The translations under genes and the position numbers were made by a program. Below, piece by piece: positions 27,239 to 35,287 of a DNA stretch of 64,000 nucleotides. The number at the start of each line of letters is the position of its first letter. The stretch's first letter is position 1. The notes beneath the pieces were generated by a model, which worked only from the letters and a program-made list of their open reading frames with translations, did no database searches and was not told the origin of the DNA. The DNA is taken from positions 1 through 64,000 of the forward strand of contig JACIXC010000008.1 in assembly GCA_014360655.1 (NCBI GenBank). Direction: 5' to 3'. The DNA comes from Actinomycetota bacterium. GTDB lineage: Bacteria; Actinomycetota; Geothermincolia; Geothermincolales; RBG-13-55-18.

Positions 27239-29140
27239 TCACTTACTCCCGTATTCCTTGTGCCACCGGCCGAAGGTGAGCAGCAGGAAGAGAATCTCGC
27301 TGTAATCCGCTTTACCTTCCATGTGCTCATGGAAAACAGCCCTGATGCGGTCCAGGTTGAACAGGCGAGGGTCCAGGCATTCCTCGTCCTCTATGGTCGC
27401 CAGCATCAGGTCGCTCAGCTTCCGGTTGTGGCGGATCAGCTCCGGGTAGTTGGGCCATGACCCGGTGGAGAACGCGGGGTGAGGCGCGGGCACGGGCTTG
27501 AAGAGGTGCTTTCTTGCCGTGGGTTCCAGCGCCAGCAGTAACGATTCGAGCCGTGGCGGGGTGGCCGCGGGCAGTCCCGTGTTGGCGTTGGTGGCTATTG
27601 CGGTTCTCCACGAGATCCTGGGCAGGATGCCCTTTATCAACCGGTTTCCCACCATCAGGCCCGTGGGCACGGAGAGCGCCAGGTCGACGAGGTCGTTGTC
27701 GAAGGACACCGTCCTCTCGTCCATGTGAGCGCGATTGTGGATGATGTGAAAGTGATCGCCGAACTGGCGGGCGTCAAGGATGCCGGAAAGGTAGGCGGGC
27801 GTCTTGCGGGCCTCACGGATGATCTCCGGCGCGATGGGGTTATTGTATTGTGACTCCACGGAGGCCAGCATGAGCTCGGTCACCTCCCGTGCGGACATGT
27901 TGAAGATGTTCCGGCTGATCTCGATCATGCTGTAGCCCAGGATGTTCCATATCATCTCATCCGGGGATACGTCTTCGTGGATGTCGGCGACGGGGATGGT
28001 CACGGAATGGCCCAAGAGGGTGCGCTGCTTCAGGGGCACGAGATATGCCTTGAACAACCATCCGAAAGCGACCCCGTGCAGGAGGATATCGGCATGTTCG
28101 CGCATGGTTTCGAAATAGCCCAGGTTGTGGGCGTGGTTACAGGAATACATGCCGTCGCCGATGGCCACCGCCCCCGGCACCATCCTCAGGTAGTGGTCGA
28201 GGTCCCTCCAGAGTATGACGTGTCGGCACCCGTACCCTGCGGCGAGCCTGCGGGCCACCTTCAACTCCCGGTTGGGGTGATCGGCTATGGTGAAAGCGGT
28301 GGCGATCTTCCCCCTCCCCGCCGCGTAAAGCACCGTCCTCGAGTCCAGCCCCCCGCTCAGGAGGATCCCCAGGCGGTGGCCGCCCCCGGTCCTTCTCTCC
28401 ACCGCCTTTTTCATGGCCTCGGCGAAGGCGTGGATGTAGTGGCGTTTAGTCCTGAACTCGTCTTTCCGCTCCCAGTTCCAGTAGCGACTCACCCGGGGCT
28501 GGCCGTGCTCGAGGCAGAGGACGCTCGCCGCCGGGAGGGAGCTCACGGATCGGTAGAAGGTACGATATCCCAGGATCTTCCTGAAGGTGAAGAACTCGCA
28601 GACCGCCTGCAGGTCAATTTCGCGGGAAAGGCCCGGGAACCTGAGCAGGGGCCGCACCTGGCTACCGAAGACCAGGTCCCTTCCATTCCAGTGGTAATAA
28701 ACGGGGCGCGAGTTGACGCGGTCGGTGGCCAGCACCAGTTTTCCCGAGTCCACGTGGTAGAGGGCGACGAGGAACGAGCCGTTGAGCTCGCGGAAGGCCT
28801 CGAGCCCCTCCTGCTCGTAGAGATGGAGAACGTACTCGGCGTCGTTGTCCGGGTAGCGGAAACGGTGGCCCTGCCGGGAGAGCCGTTGTTTACCGGACTG
28901 GTAGTCGAAGACCTCACCGTCCATGAAGACGAGGATGGACCCATCCTCGTTGCGCAGGGGCTGCGGTTGCGGGTTCAGGATCCCGTGATGTACACGCGAG
29001 ACGGCCGCTTGCTCTTCCACCCAGAGGTCCACGGGCTCTTCCCCGGTGTATGAGATGTCGCCGGCCATGGCCTTGAGAAGCCGCTCGCCGCGCTCCCGCT
29101 CCAATGTATCACTGGTAAATAATCCCACCAATCCCGCCAC
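27239..29140 (-). CDS. Asparagine-synthetase-like amidotransferase lacking the glutaminase Cys
   Basis: 633 residues. The N-terminal class II glutaminase domain is recognisable, but the sequence begins M-A-G-L-V-G where active AsnB starts M-C-G; position 2 is Ala, so glutamine hydrolysis is lost. The ATP-binding SGGLDS motif is intact at residues 262-267, with M-D-E-R and D-N-D-L-V-D helices behind it. It may use free ammonia or another amine to make an amide or cyclise a substrate, as beta-lactam synthetase does. The GTG start at 29140 has GGGAGG eight bases upstream. The neighbours suggest modification of a surface sugar or acid. Confidence 0.85.
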   Translation of the reverse strand: MAGLVGLFTSDTLERERGERLLKAMAGDISYTGEEPVDLWVEEQAAVSRVHHGILNPQPQPLRNEDGSILVFMDGEVFDYQSGKQRLSRQGHRFRYPDNDAEYVLHLYEQEGLEAFRELNGSFLVALYHVDSGKLVLATDRVNSRPVYYHWNGRDLVFGSQVRPLLRFPGLSREIDLQAVCEFFTFRKILGYRTFYRSVSSLPAASVLCLEHGQPRVSRYWNWERKDEFRTKRHYIHAFAEAMKKAVERRTGGGHRLGILLSGGLDSRTVLYAAGRGKIATAFTIADHPNRELKVARRLAAGYGCRHVILWRDLDHYLRMVPGAVAIGDGMYSCNHAHNLGYFETMREHADILLHGVAFGWLFKAYLVPLKQRTLLGHSVTIPVADIHEDVSPDEMIWNILGYSMIEISRNIFNMSAREVTELMLASVESQYNNPIAPEIIREARKTPAYLSGILDARQFGDHFHIIHNRAHMDERTVSFDNDLVDLALSVPTGLMVGNRLIKGILPRISWRTAIATNANTGLPAATPPRLESLLLALEPTARKHLFKPVPAPHPAFSTGSWPNYPELIRHNRKLSDLMLATIEDEECLDPRLFNLDRIRAVFHEHMEGKADYSEILFLLLTFGRWHKEYGSK

Positions 29141-29180
29141 GCCTCGCCCCTCCCGTGACCCGGGTCGCCCCCCTTGGCGC

Positions 29181-30398
29181 TCAGGGGACGAAGGCGATCT
29201 TCACCGCGTGGTGCTTCCCCTTGTTCAGGGCCGCATCCAGGGCCTGGTGGTACTGGTCGAGGCGGAACCTGTGGGTCACCAGGCGGGAGAGGTCGATCTT
29301 CCCCTCCTCCATGAGCCGGATGGCGATCTCGAAGTCGAACGCGGTGGCCCCCTGCCAGGTGTCGCGCTGGGATCCATAGATCCCCCTTATGGTGAGCTCC
29401 TTCAGCCACACGGGGGTCCAGTCGACCCTCCCGATGGGAGCGATACCCAGCAGGTTGTAGGCGCCCCCGTTGGCGAGGATACGGAAGGAGGCCTGCACGG
29501 TGCGCGTGTTGCCCACGGCGTCGAAGACGCGGTCCACGCCTCCTATGAGCAGAGGGTCCGCCGCCAGGGGGGTGTGCATCTTGGCCCCGGTGAGCTCGGC
29601 GACCCTGCGGTAGAACTGCCTGCCGCCGGGCTTGATGACCTCCTCCGCCCCCAGCTCCCGCGCCAGCCCGGCATGGAAGGGGTCCGGCTCCACCGCCAGC
29701 ACGCGGTTTTCCGGGTGCAGGGCCTTGAGTGCGGCGAGGGTGCACAGGCCCATCACCCCGCACCCGAAGACCAGAAGCGTCTCGCCGGGCTGGATGTCGT
29801 TGGCGAGGACCATGTGCAGGCAGGTGGAAAAGGGCTCCACCATGACCACGTTCTCGTCGCTCAGGTTTTCGGGCACCTTGACCAGGTTGTGCTGCGGAGC
29901 GACGCTCATCTCGCTGATGAAGCCGGGAACGTCGGCGTTGGAACCGGCGAACATCCCCGGGGCGAACCTGCCCTCGGTGAAGTTCTCGCACAGCTGCGGT
30001 CTTCCCTGGGCGCACATGCGACACGGCGGATGGATACCTCTTTCGCGGCAAGCGAGCCAGGGGATCACCGCCACCCGCTCCCCCGGAGAAAAACCCTCGA
30101 CCCCGGGTCCGAGCTCCGCCACTTCCCCGCACACCTCGTGGCCGAGCACGAAGGGATAGGAGGCGAAGGGCTGGAGGGTGAGGCTCTCGTGGCACCTGAT
30201 GATGCTGAGGTCGCTCCCGCAAAGGCCCGCCAGGCGGGGCCTGATCTTCACCCAGTCCGGCCCGGGAAGCTCCGGCTCGGGGGCCTCCCGCAACTGCACC
30301 GGGGCCAGGCCGCTGAAGAGCACCCGGGGCATGCGGTCGGCGAGTGCCCCCGTGACCAGGTAGCGGGGGATGCTGTACTCGAAAGTCAGCGCCTTCAT
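29181..30398 (-). CDS. Zinc-dependent medium-chain dehydrogenase (MDR)
   Basis: 405 residues. Catalytic zinc ligands are Cys60 (LCGSD) and His87-Glu88 (GHE). The structural-zinc loop has Cys117, Cys126, Cys129 and Cys137 with unusually long spacing between the first two. The Rossmann motif V-F-G-C-G-V-M-G-L is present. It resembles threonine and sorbitol dehydrogenases; the substrate is probably a polyol or amino alcohol. GGAGG lies eight bases before the ATG. The asparagine-synthetase-like gene starts 40 bases after its stop, so the three genes 30398 to 24683 probably form an operon that could make or attach an unusual sugar. Confidence 0.9.
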   Translation of the reverse strand: MKALTFEYSIPRYLVTGALADRMPRVLFSGLAPVQLREAPEPELPGPDWVKIRPRLAGLCGSDLSIIRCHESLTLQPFASYPFVLGHEVCGEVAELGPGVEGFSPGERVAVIPWLACRERGIHPPCRMCAQGRPQLCENFTEGRFAPGMFAGSNADVPGFISEMSVAPQHNLVKVPENLSDENVVMVEPFSTCLHMVLANDIQPGETLLVFGCGVMGLCTLAALKALHPENRVLAVEPDPFHAGLARELGAEEVIKPGGRQFYRRVAELTGAKMHTPLAADPLLIGGVDRVFDAVGNTRTVQASFRILANGGAYNLLGIAPIGRVDWTPVWLKELTIRGIYGSQRDTWQGATAFDFEIAIRLMEEGKIDLSRLVTHRFRLDQYHQALDAALNKGKHHAVKIAFVP

Positions 30399-30780
30399 GG
30401 TAACGACCTCCTCTCCCAGATCTTACCAGGTTCCTTGTATGCCGATGCCAGGCCGCCGAACAGCTTCGGATGGCTTTATATCTCCAAGTCTATTCTAACC
30501 CGGGCACGGGGGCTAGGGCTTATCTGCCGGGATGCCGCTTCGCGCATGGCCCGGGATCATCCGGCGGGGTCGGGTGATGATGTCCCTGGAGTGCTGACGT
30601 CGGGAACGGGCTCCCGGTTGAGAACGGGCTCCCAGATTGATCCCCCGGAACGGTTTTTTCACCCACTGTCTCCTCCAGTGAAGCAGCGGAGAGCGAGGGA
30701 CCTGGCTTCTCCCCTGCCCGTTTGCGCGATGCCCTGAGGCGTGAGAGTACCCGGGAACAAGATCGGGCCCGCTACTCGCC
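30399..30780. other. Intergenic region between two minus-strand dehydrogenases
   Basis: No gene. An AT-rich patch at about 30468-30500 (GGCTTTATATCTCC and TCTATTCTAACC) may carry the promoter of the MDR operon: on the minus strand it contains TAGAAT and TATAAA. No strong -35 is visible. Confidence 0.3.
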
Positions 30781-31632
30781 TCAGGGTCGGGCGCCGAAGA
30801 AGCGGTGGATGATCCCCTTCCTCCACAGGAAGCGGAAGAGGTGGTGGTAGAGCTGCGGCGAGACCCTCTTCAGCAGGTACTGGGGGCCACTGTGGGACCA
30901 GGGAACCACGGTGATCCCGATGTCCTTCTCCAGGGCGCGCAGGCCGGCGGCGGCCACCACGGCGGGGTCCACTCCCCTGGTGGCGTAGAACTTCTCGATC
31001 TCCGGCCGGGTGCTCCTGCCCGTGGAGTTGTACAGGTAGATCCTGCCATCCCTGATGATGTTGGTGTTGATGAACCCCGGGCAGAGGAGGCTCACCTTGA
31101 TGCCGTGCTCGTAGAGCTCCATGCGCAGCGTCTCCCCCAGCCCCACCACCCCGTACTTGCTGGTCTGGTAGGCGGCCATGCCGGGAATGGCCACCAGGCC
31201 GGCGTCGCTGGCAGTGAGGAGGATGGAACCGCCCTTGCGCTCGATCATGTGCGGGACGAAGGCGTGCAGGGTGTAGATGGCGCCCCACAGGTTTATCCCC
31301 AGCACCCATTCCCAGTCCTCGAGGGAGGTCTCCACGAAGCGTCCTCCCATGCCCACGCCCGCGTTGCTGCACAGGATGTCCACGTGGTCCCAGTCGGCGA
31401 GGAACCTCCCGGCGAACCTCTCCACCTCCTCCCGCCTGGAGTGGTCAACCCGGTAGCCGCGCGCCGCCGCGCCCTTCGCCTTCAGCTCCTCCACCACCTG
31501 CCCGATGCGCTCGGGCACGATGTCGGTTATGGCCACGCGGCATCCCGCCTCCGCCAGGGCGTGCGCCAGGGCCCTGCCGATGCCGGAACCCCCGCCCGTG
31601 ACCACGGCCGTCTTCCCCTCGAAAAAGCCCAT
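30781..31632 (-). CDS. Short-chain dehydrogenase/reductase (SDR)
   Basis: 283 residues. The cofactor motif is T-G-G-G-S-G-I-G at residues 12-19, with the N-A-G motif at 90-92 and the catalytic triad Ser142, Tyr155 and Lys159 (YQTSK). Asp37 after the second strand (A-I-T-D-I) suggests NAD rather than NADP. The C-terminal 40 residues are basic and aromatic (Y-H-H-L-F-R-F-L-W-R-K), perhaps membrane-touching. GGAGG lies eight bases before the ATG at 31632. The substrate is unknown. Confidence 0.9.
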   Translation of the reverse strand: MGFFEGKTAVVTGGGSGIGRALAHALAEAGCRVAITDIVPERIGQVVEELKAKGAAARGYRVDHSRREEVERFAGRFLADWDHVDILCSNAGVGMGGRFVETSLEDWEWVLGINLWGAIYTLHAFVPHMIERKGGSILLTASDAGLVAIPGMAAYQTSKYGVVGLGETLRMELYEHGIKVSLLCPGFINTNIIRDGRIYLYNSTGRSTRPEIEKFYATRGVDPAVVAAAGLRALEKDIGITVVPWSHSGPQYLLKRVSPQLYHHLFRFLWRKGIIHRFFGARP

Positions 31633-31840
31633 CACGCGCACCTCCTTACTCTTGCCGGACCATCCGCCCATTACCATATCACACCGCCCGAACACAAGTG
31701 GTAGGGCACGGGTTCCAGGGCACGTCCTGCGCCCGTTCGGTCTCCGCCATTGCGAGGAGGCGCGCAAGCGCCCGGCACCCGTCATTGCGAGGAGGCGCGC
31801 TCCAAGGATGTCATCGCGATGAAGCCCGTCCTGAGAATGT

Positions 31841-31965
31841 CATTGCGAGGAGGCGCGCAAGCGCCGACGAAGCGATCTCCCCGGGAGGAGGGAAGGAGCA
31901 CGGGCACCGGGAGGGCGGTAGTGGACGGAGGAGATCGCTTCGTCGCTCCGCTCCTCGCGATGACG
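31841..31965. repeat. Palindromic element copy 1
   Basis: CATTGCGAGGAGG to CGCGATGACG. The arms GAAGCGATCTCC and GGAGATCGCTTC pair around a 51-bp centre. This copy reads CGCTCCGCTCC where the others read CGCTTCGCTCC. Confidence 0.85.
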
Positions 31966-32055
31966 TTTAATGGGGGTCCTTGCCATGACGGTTCGAGGGA
32001 GCTCCTCGCGACGGCGTTTAAGAGGGGTTCCTCGTGGTGACGTTCCGGCACCCGC

Positions 32056-32180
32056 CATTGCGAGGAGGCGCGCAAGCGCCGACGAAGCGATCTCCCCGGG
32101 AGGAGGGAAGGAGCCCGGGCACCGGGAGGGCGGTAGTGGACGGAGGAGATCGCTTCGTCGCTTCGCTCCTCGCGACGGCG
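32056..32180. repeat. Palindromic element copy 2
   Basis: Same 125-bp element; the centre has GAGCCCGGGC where the other copies have GAGCACGGGC. Confidence 0.85.
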
Positions 32181-32465
32181 TTTAATAGGGGTCCTTGCCA
32201 TGACGGTTCGAGGAAGTTCCTCGCGATGGCGTTTAATGGGGGCCCTTGCCATGACGGTTCGAGGAAGTTCCTCGCGATGACGTTTCGGGGAGCTGCTTGC
32301 CATGACGGTTCGAGGGAGCTCCTCGCGACGGCGTTTAAGAGGGGTTCCTCGTGGTGACGTTCCGGCACCCGTCATTGCGAGGAGGCGCGCTCCAAGGATG
32401 TCATCGCGATGAAGCCCGTCCTGAGAATGTCATTGCGAGGAGGCGCGCGGGCGCCCGGCACCCGT

Positions 32466-32590
32466 CATTGCGAGGAGGCGCGCAAGCGCCGACGAAGCGA
32501 TCTCCCCGGGAGGAGGGAAGGAGCACGGGCACCGGGAGGGCGGTAGTGGACGGAGGAGATCGCTTCGTCGCTTCGCTCCTCGCGACGGCG
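32466..32590. repeat. Palindromic element copy 3
   Basis: Same 125-bp element, ending CGCGACGGCG like copy 2. Confidence 0.85.
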
Positions 32591-32910
32591 TTTAATAGGG
32601 GTCCTTGCCATGACGGTTCGAGGAAGTTCCTCGCGATGGCGTTTCGGGGAGCTGCTTGCCATGACGGTTCGAGGGATCTCCTCGCGATGGCGTTTCGGGG
32701 AGCTGCTTGCCATGACGGTTCGAGGGAGCTCCTCGCGACGGCGTTTAAGAGGGGTTCCTCGTGGTGACGTTCCGGCACCCGTCATTGCGAGGAGGCGCGC
32801 GGGCGCCCGGCACCCGTCATTGCGAGGAGGCGCGCTCCAAGGATGTCATCGCGATGAAGCCCGTCCTGAGAATGTCATTGCGAGGAGGCGCGCAAGCGCC
32901 CGGCACCCGT

Positions 32911-33035
32911 CATTGCGAGGAGGCGCGCAAGCGCCGACGAAGCGATCTCCCCGGGAGGAGGGAAGGAGCACGGGCACCGGGAGGGCGGTAGTGGACGGAG
33001 GAGATCGCTTCGTCGCTTCGCTCCTCGCGATGACG
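32911..33035. repeat. Palindromic element copy 4
   Basis: Same 125-bp element, ending CGCGATGACG like copy 1. Confidence 0.85.
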
Positions 33036-33336
33036 TCTAATGGGGGTCCTTGCCATGACGGTTCGAGGAAGTTCCTCGCGATGACGTTTAATGGGGGTCC
33101 TTGCCATGACGGTTCGAGGGAGCTCCTCGCGATGGCGTTTCGAGGGAGCTGCTCGCGCAACGAGCGGGCTCAGGCAACGGGGTGTTGCCAAACGTTGCTT
33201 TGATCCACGTCCTCGCTCCTTAGCCATACGGTTGGCGCTGCGCTATAATATTCACGCGGTTATGGAAAGAAAGCGGTTATGGAAAGAGGGAAGAAGAACA
33301 GCGCCGGCACAGGCAGGAAAGAGGAGGAACCAGGAA

Positions 33337-34278
33337 ATGAAGCACACCAAGACGGCAGCGATAGTGATCGGTGCCTTCGCCGTCGCCCTCGTCCTCTCCC
33401 TGGGGGGCTGCGCCGTGAACGGCGGGGGGAAGGAATACCGGGATCCGTCCGTTCCCATCGTGGTGGAAAAGGGAGAGGAGTTCACCATCGCGCTGGAGTC
33501 CAACCCCACCACCGGCTACCGCTGGATGCTGCAGAAGGAGCTGGACGAGAAGATAATCACCCTCCAGAAAACGGAGTTCGAGGAGCCGGAGTCCAACCTC
33601 CTGGGCGCCCCCGGTGAGGAGAGGTGGATCTTCAAGGCGGTGGGCCTGGGGCGCACAACCATCGAGCTCAAGTACGCGCGGCCCTGGGAGGAGGAAAGCC
33701 CATCGCCGGCCTTGGGAGAAGAAGAGGCGGGCACGGCGGAAGAGGGCGGCGCCGCGGAAGGCGGCGCTACAACCCATGCCGGGGAAGCGGCGGGAAGATC
33801 CACCGGCGAGGCCGGTGGGGAAGCCACCACCGACGTGGAGACGGGCAGCGTGGAGGCCGGCGCGGAAGCCGAGACCCTGGTCTTCTCCGTCTGGGTGAAG
33901 AAGAAGGGTGCGACGGACAAGGAGCCCAAGGAATACGACAACCCCGACGAGGCCATCGAGGTCGAGGAGGGGCTCGAGTTCGCCATCGTCCTGGAGTCCA
34001 ACCCCACCACCGGCTACCAGTGGCAGCTCGCGGAGCCCCTGGACGGGGAGATCCTTTCCCTGGTGAGCGCGACCTTCGAGAGCAAGGGCGGCGGAGAAGG
34101 AGAGGAAAGAGTAGGAGCCCCCGGGGAGGAGGTATGGACCTTCGAGGCGGTGGGTCCGGGGAAGGCCGAGATAACCCTGGCCTACGCGCGGCCCTGGGAG
34201 AAGGAGGCGGCGCCCGAGGAGACCAAGACCTTCCATGTGGAGGTGAAGGCCGTAGGGGAGGAGGCCGCGGAGCACTAG
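33337..34278 (+). CDS. Lipoprotein with two chagasin-type (I42) protease-inhibitor domains
   Basis: 313 residues. A signal peptide ends in a lipobox (SLGGC, Cys25), so the protein is anchored by lipid. Two copies of the chagasin/ICP fold follow, about residues 40-125 and 200-300. Each has the inhibitory NPTTGY loop (57-61 and about 222-226) and the ARPW loop. They are joined by an Ala/Glu/Gly-rich linker of about 60 residues. Chagasins block papain-type cysteine proteases. The ATG at 33337 has GGAGG nine bases upstream, and TATAAT lies at 33244. The gene follows the palindrome array directly. Confidence 0.9.
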   Translation: MKHTKTAAIVIGAFAVALVLSLGGCAVNGGGKEYRDPSVPIVVEKGEEFTIALESNPTTGYRWMLQKELDEKIITLQKTEFEEPESNLLGAPGEERWIFKAVGLGRTTIELKYARPWEEESPSPALGEEEAGTAEEGGAAEGGATTHAGEAAGRSTGEAGGEATTDVETGSVEAGAEAETLVFSVWVKKKGATDKEPKEYDNPDEAIEVEEGLEFAIVLESNPTTGYQWQLAEPLDGEILSLVSATFESKGGGEGEERVGAPGEEVWTFEAVGPGKAEITLAYARPWEKEAAPEETKTFHVEVKAVGEEAAEH

Positions 34279-34520
34279 GCACCCATCGTCGTGTGACGGG
34301 GCTCCCTTGCGGGGCCTCGCTTTTATGCGCTTAGTAGGCGAGCCGGCCGCAGGGAAGGCGGCGGCGTTGAGCGTGTGACCGGACGGTGCGGCTCTCGCGA
34401 GACGGCGCGCGAGCCGTACGCCGGACAGGTATGCCGGCTGCGTCCCGGCCTGCCGAGGGAAGCGGGACTTGGCTGCCTCCCTTCCCTTGCGGGGAAGGGA
34501 GGGCCACTTACTTCGCAAGG

Positions 34521-35021
34521 ATGAAAGGGGAAAGGCCTCACGTGGCGGGCGGGGGAGCGCTTGCATCGCGCGCGTTGAGGGAACTGCCGCAAAGCGGGGT
34601 TTACGTCCTTGTGGCAAGGGTCGGGCGCGAGCGCACCCTGCGACACGGCGTCCTGGGGGAGCTGCGCCTGCGCCCCGGCTATTACGCCTACGTGGGGCGC
34701 GCCCGCAGGGGTTTGCCCGCGCGCCTGGCGCGCCACGCCCGCGCTGGAAAGCAGGGCAAGCGCCTCTTCTGGCATATCGACCACTTCCTGGAGATGTCGT
34801 CGCTTGAGGAGGTCTGGGTATACCCGCTGGAGGTGGGGGAATGCGCCCTGGCCTCCGACCTGGAGGAGATAGGCGGGGACCGCGGCGGCCTCGCGGGCTT
34901 CGGGTCCTCCGACTGCCGCTGCCCCGGCCACCTCCTCCACTTCGGCGAAAAGAGGCCGCGTCCGGATGATGGATCCCTGCCGCGTGTTTTGACGTGCCGG
35001 CCGCCTTTCCCGCTTCGTTGA
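34521..35021 (+). CDS. DUF123 (GIY-YIG-like) protein
   Basis: 166 residues. The conserved core runs from S-G-V-Y-V-L-V-A-R-V through R-L-R-P-G-Y-Y-A-Y-V-G-R-A, then L-F-W-H-I-D-H-F-L, ending G-F-G-S-S-D-C-R-C-P-G-H-L, as in the DUF123 family related to GIY-YIG endonucleases, sometimes fused to endonuclease III in other organisms. The biochemical role is not established. The first 20 residues and the last 25 are extra. The ATG at 34521 has only AAGG close by, so the start is uncertain. A bidirectional terminator follows. Confidence 0.85.
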   Translation: MKGERPHVAGGGALASRALRELPQSGVYVLVARVGRERTLRHGVLGELRLRPGYYAYVGRARRGLPARLARHARAGKQGKRLFWHIDHFLEMSSLEEVWVYPLEVGECALASDLEEIGGDRGGLAGFGSSDCRCPGHLLHFGEKRPRPDDGSLPRVLTCRPPFPLR

Positions 35022-35138
35022 AAAGAGGTTGCACCAGCGGAGCTGATGGCGTGGATGAAGTATCCTTTTGGGGAGTTGCCAGAGGCAGCGAATGAGGCCC
35101 GATTCCTGGGTGCGCGTGCAAAGAACGGGGTCAGGCAC

Positions 35139-35224
35139 CGGGGTGTTGCGAAAGGCAACATTTTAGGCCCGACCTCGGGGTGTTGCGAAAGCAACGTTCC
35201 TGGCCCGCCTCGGGGTGTTGCGCG
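35139..35224. repeat. GNRA-like hairpin repeats
   Basis: GGTGTTGCGAAAGGCAAC at 35142-35159 and GGTGTTGCGAAAGCAAC at 35179-35195 each fold to a GTTGC/GCAAC hairpin; a third, broken copy starts at 35213. A related sequence sits at about 33180 upstream of the chagasin gene. The three units are spaced 34-37 bases. Confidence 0.6.
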
Positions 35225-35237
35225 GAACCTGTCCGGG

Positions 35238-35277
35238 AAAAAAGGAAGGGCGCCCGCAAGGGCGCCCTTCCTTTTTT
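35238..35277. terminator. Strong bidirectional terminator
   Basis: A perfect 18-bp inverted repeat: six A, GGAAGGGCGCCC, loop GCAA, GGGCGCCCTTCC, six T. It lies between convergent genes and would work on both strands. Confidence 0.93.
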
Positions 35278-35287
35278 ATCCGCGCGT

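Larger units (their letters stand above)
31741..33160. repeat. Array of palindromic repeat elements
   Basis: About 1.4 kb without a real gene. It is built from (a) four 125-bp elements, each an inverted repeat from CATTGCGAGGAGGCGCGC to GCTCCTCGCGATGACG around a conserved centre; (b) a 50-bp unit ending TGCCATGACGGTTCGAGG and continuing into TCCTCGCGATGGCG, repeated about ten times; and (c) truncated CATTGCGAGGAGG half-elements. The ends match a palindromic family widespread in bacteria, known for spurious frames reading REERSDEAIS, as here. There is no CRISPR-like spacing. Confidence 0.9.

Noticed and set aside
31741-33160. CRISPR array
   Set aside because: Repeats are long palindromes and satellites with irregular spacing and repeated (not unique) spacers; there are no cas genes.
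31782-33203. Several frames of 70-197 codons in the palindrome array
   Set aside because: They are translations of repeats, the well-known REERSDEAIS type, on both strands and in several frames.
34279-34520. Terminator after the chagasin gene
   Set aside because: GGGGCTCC and GGGGCCTC are not complementary; no stem forms before CTTTTA.
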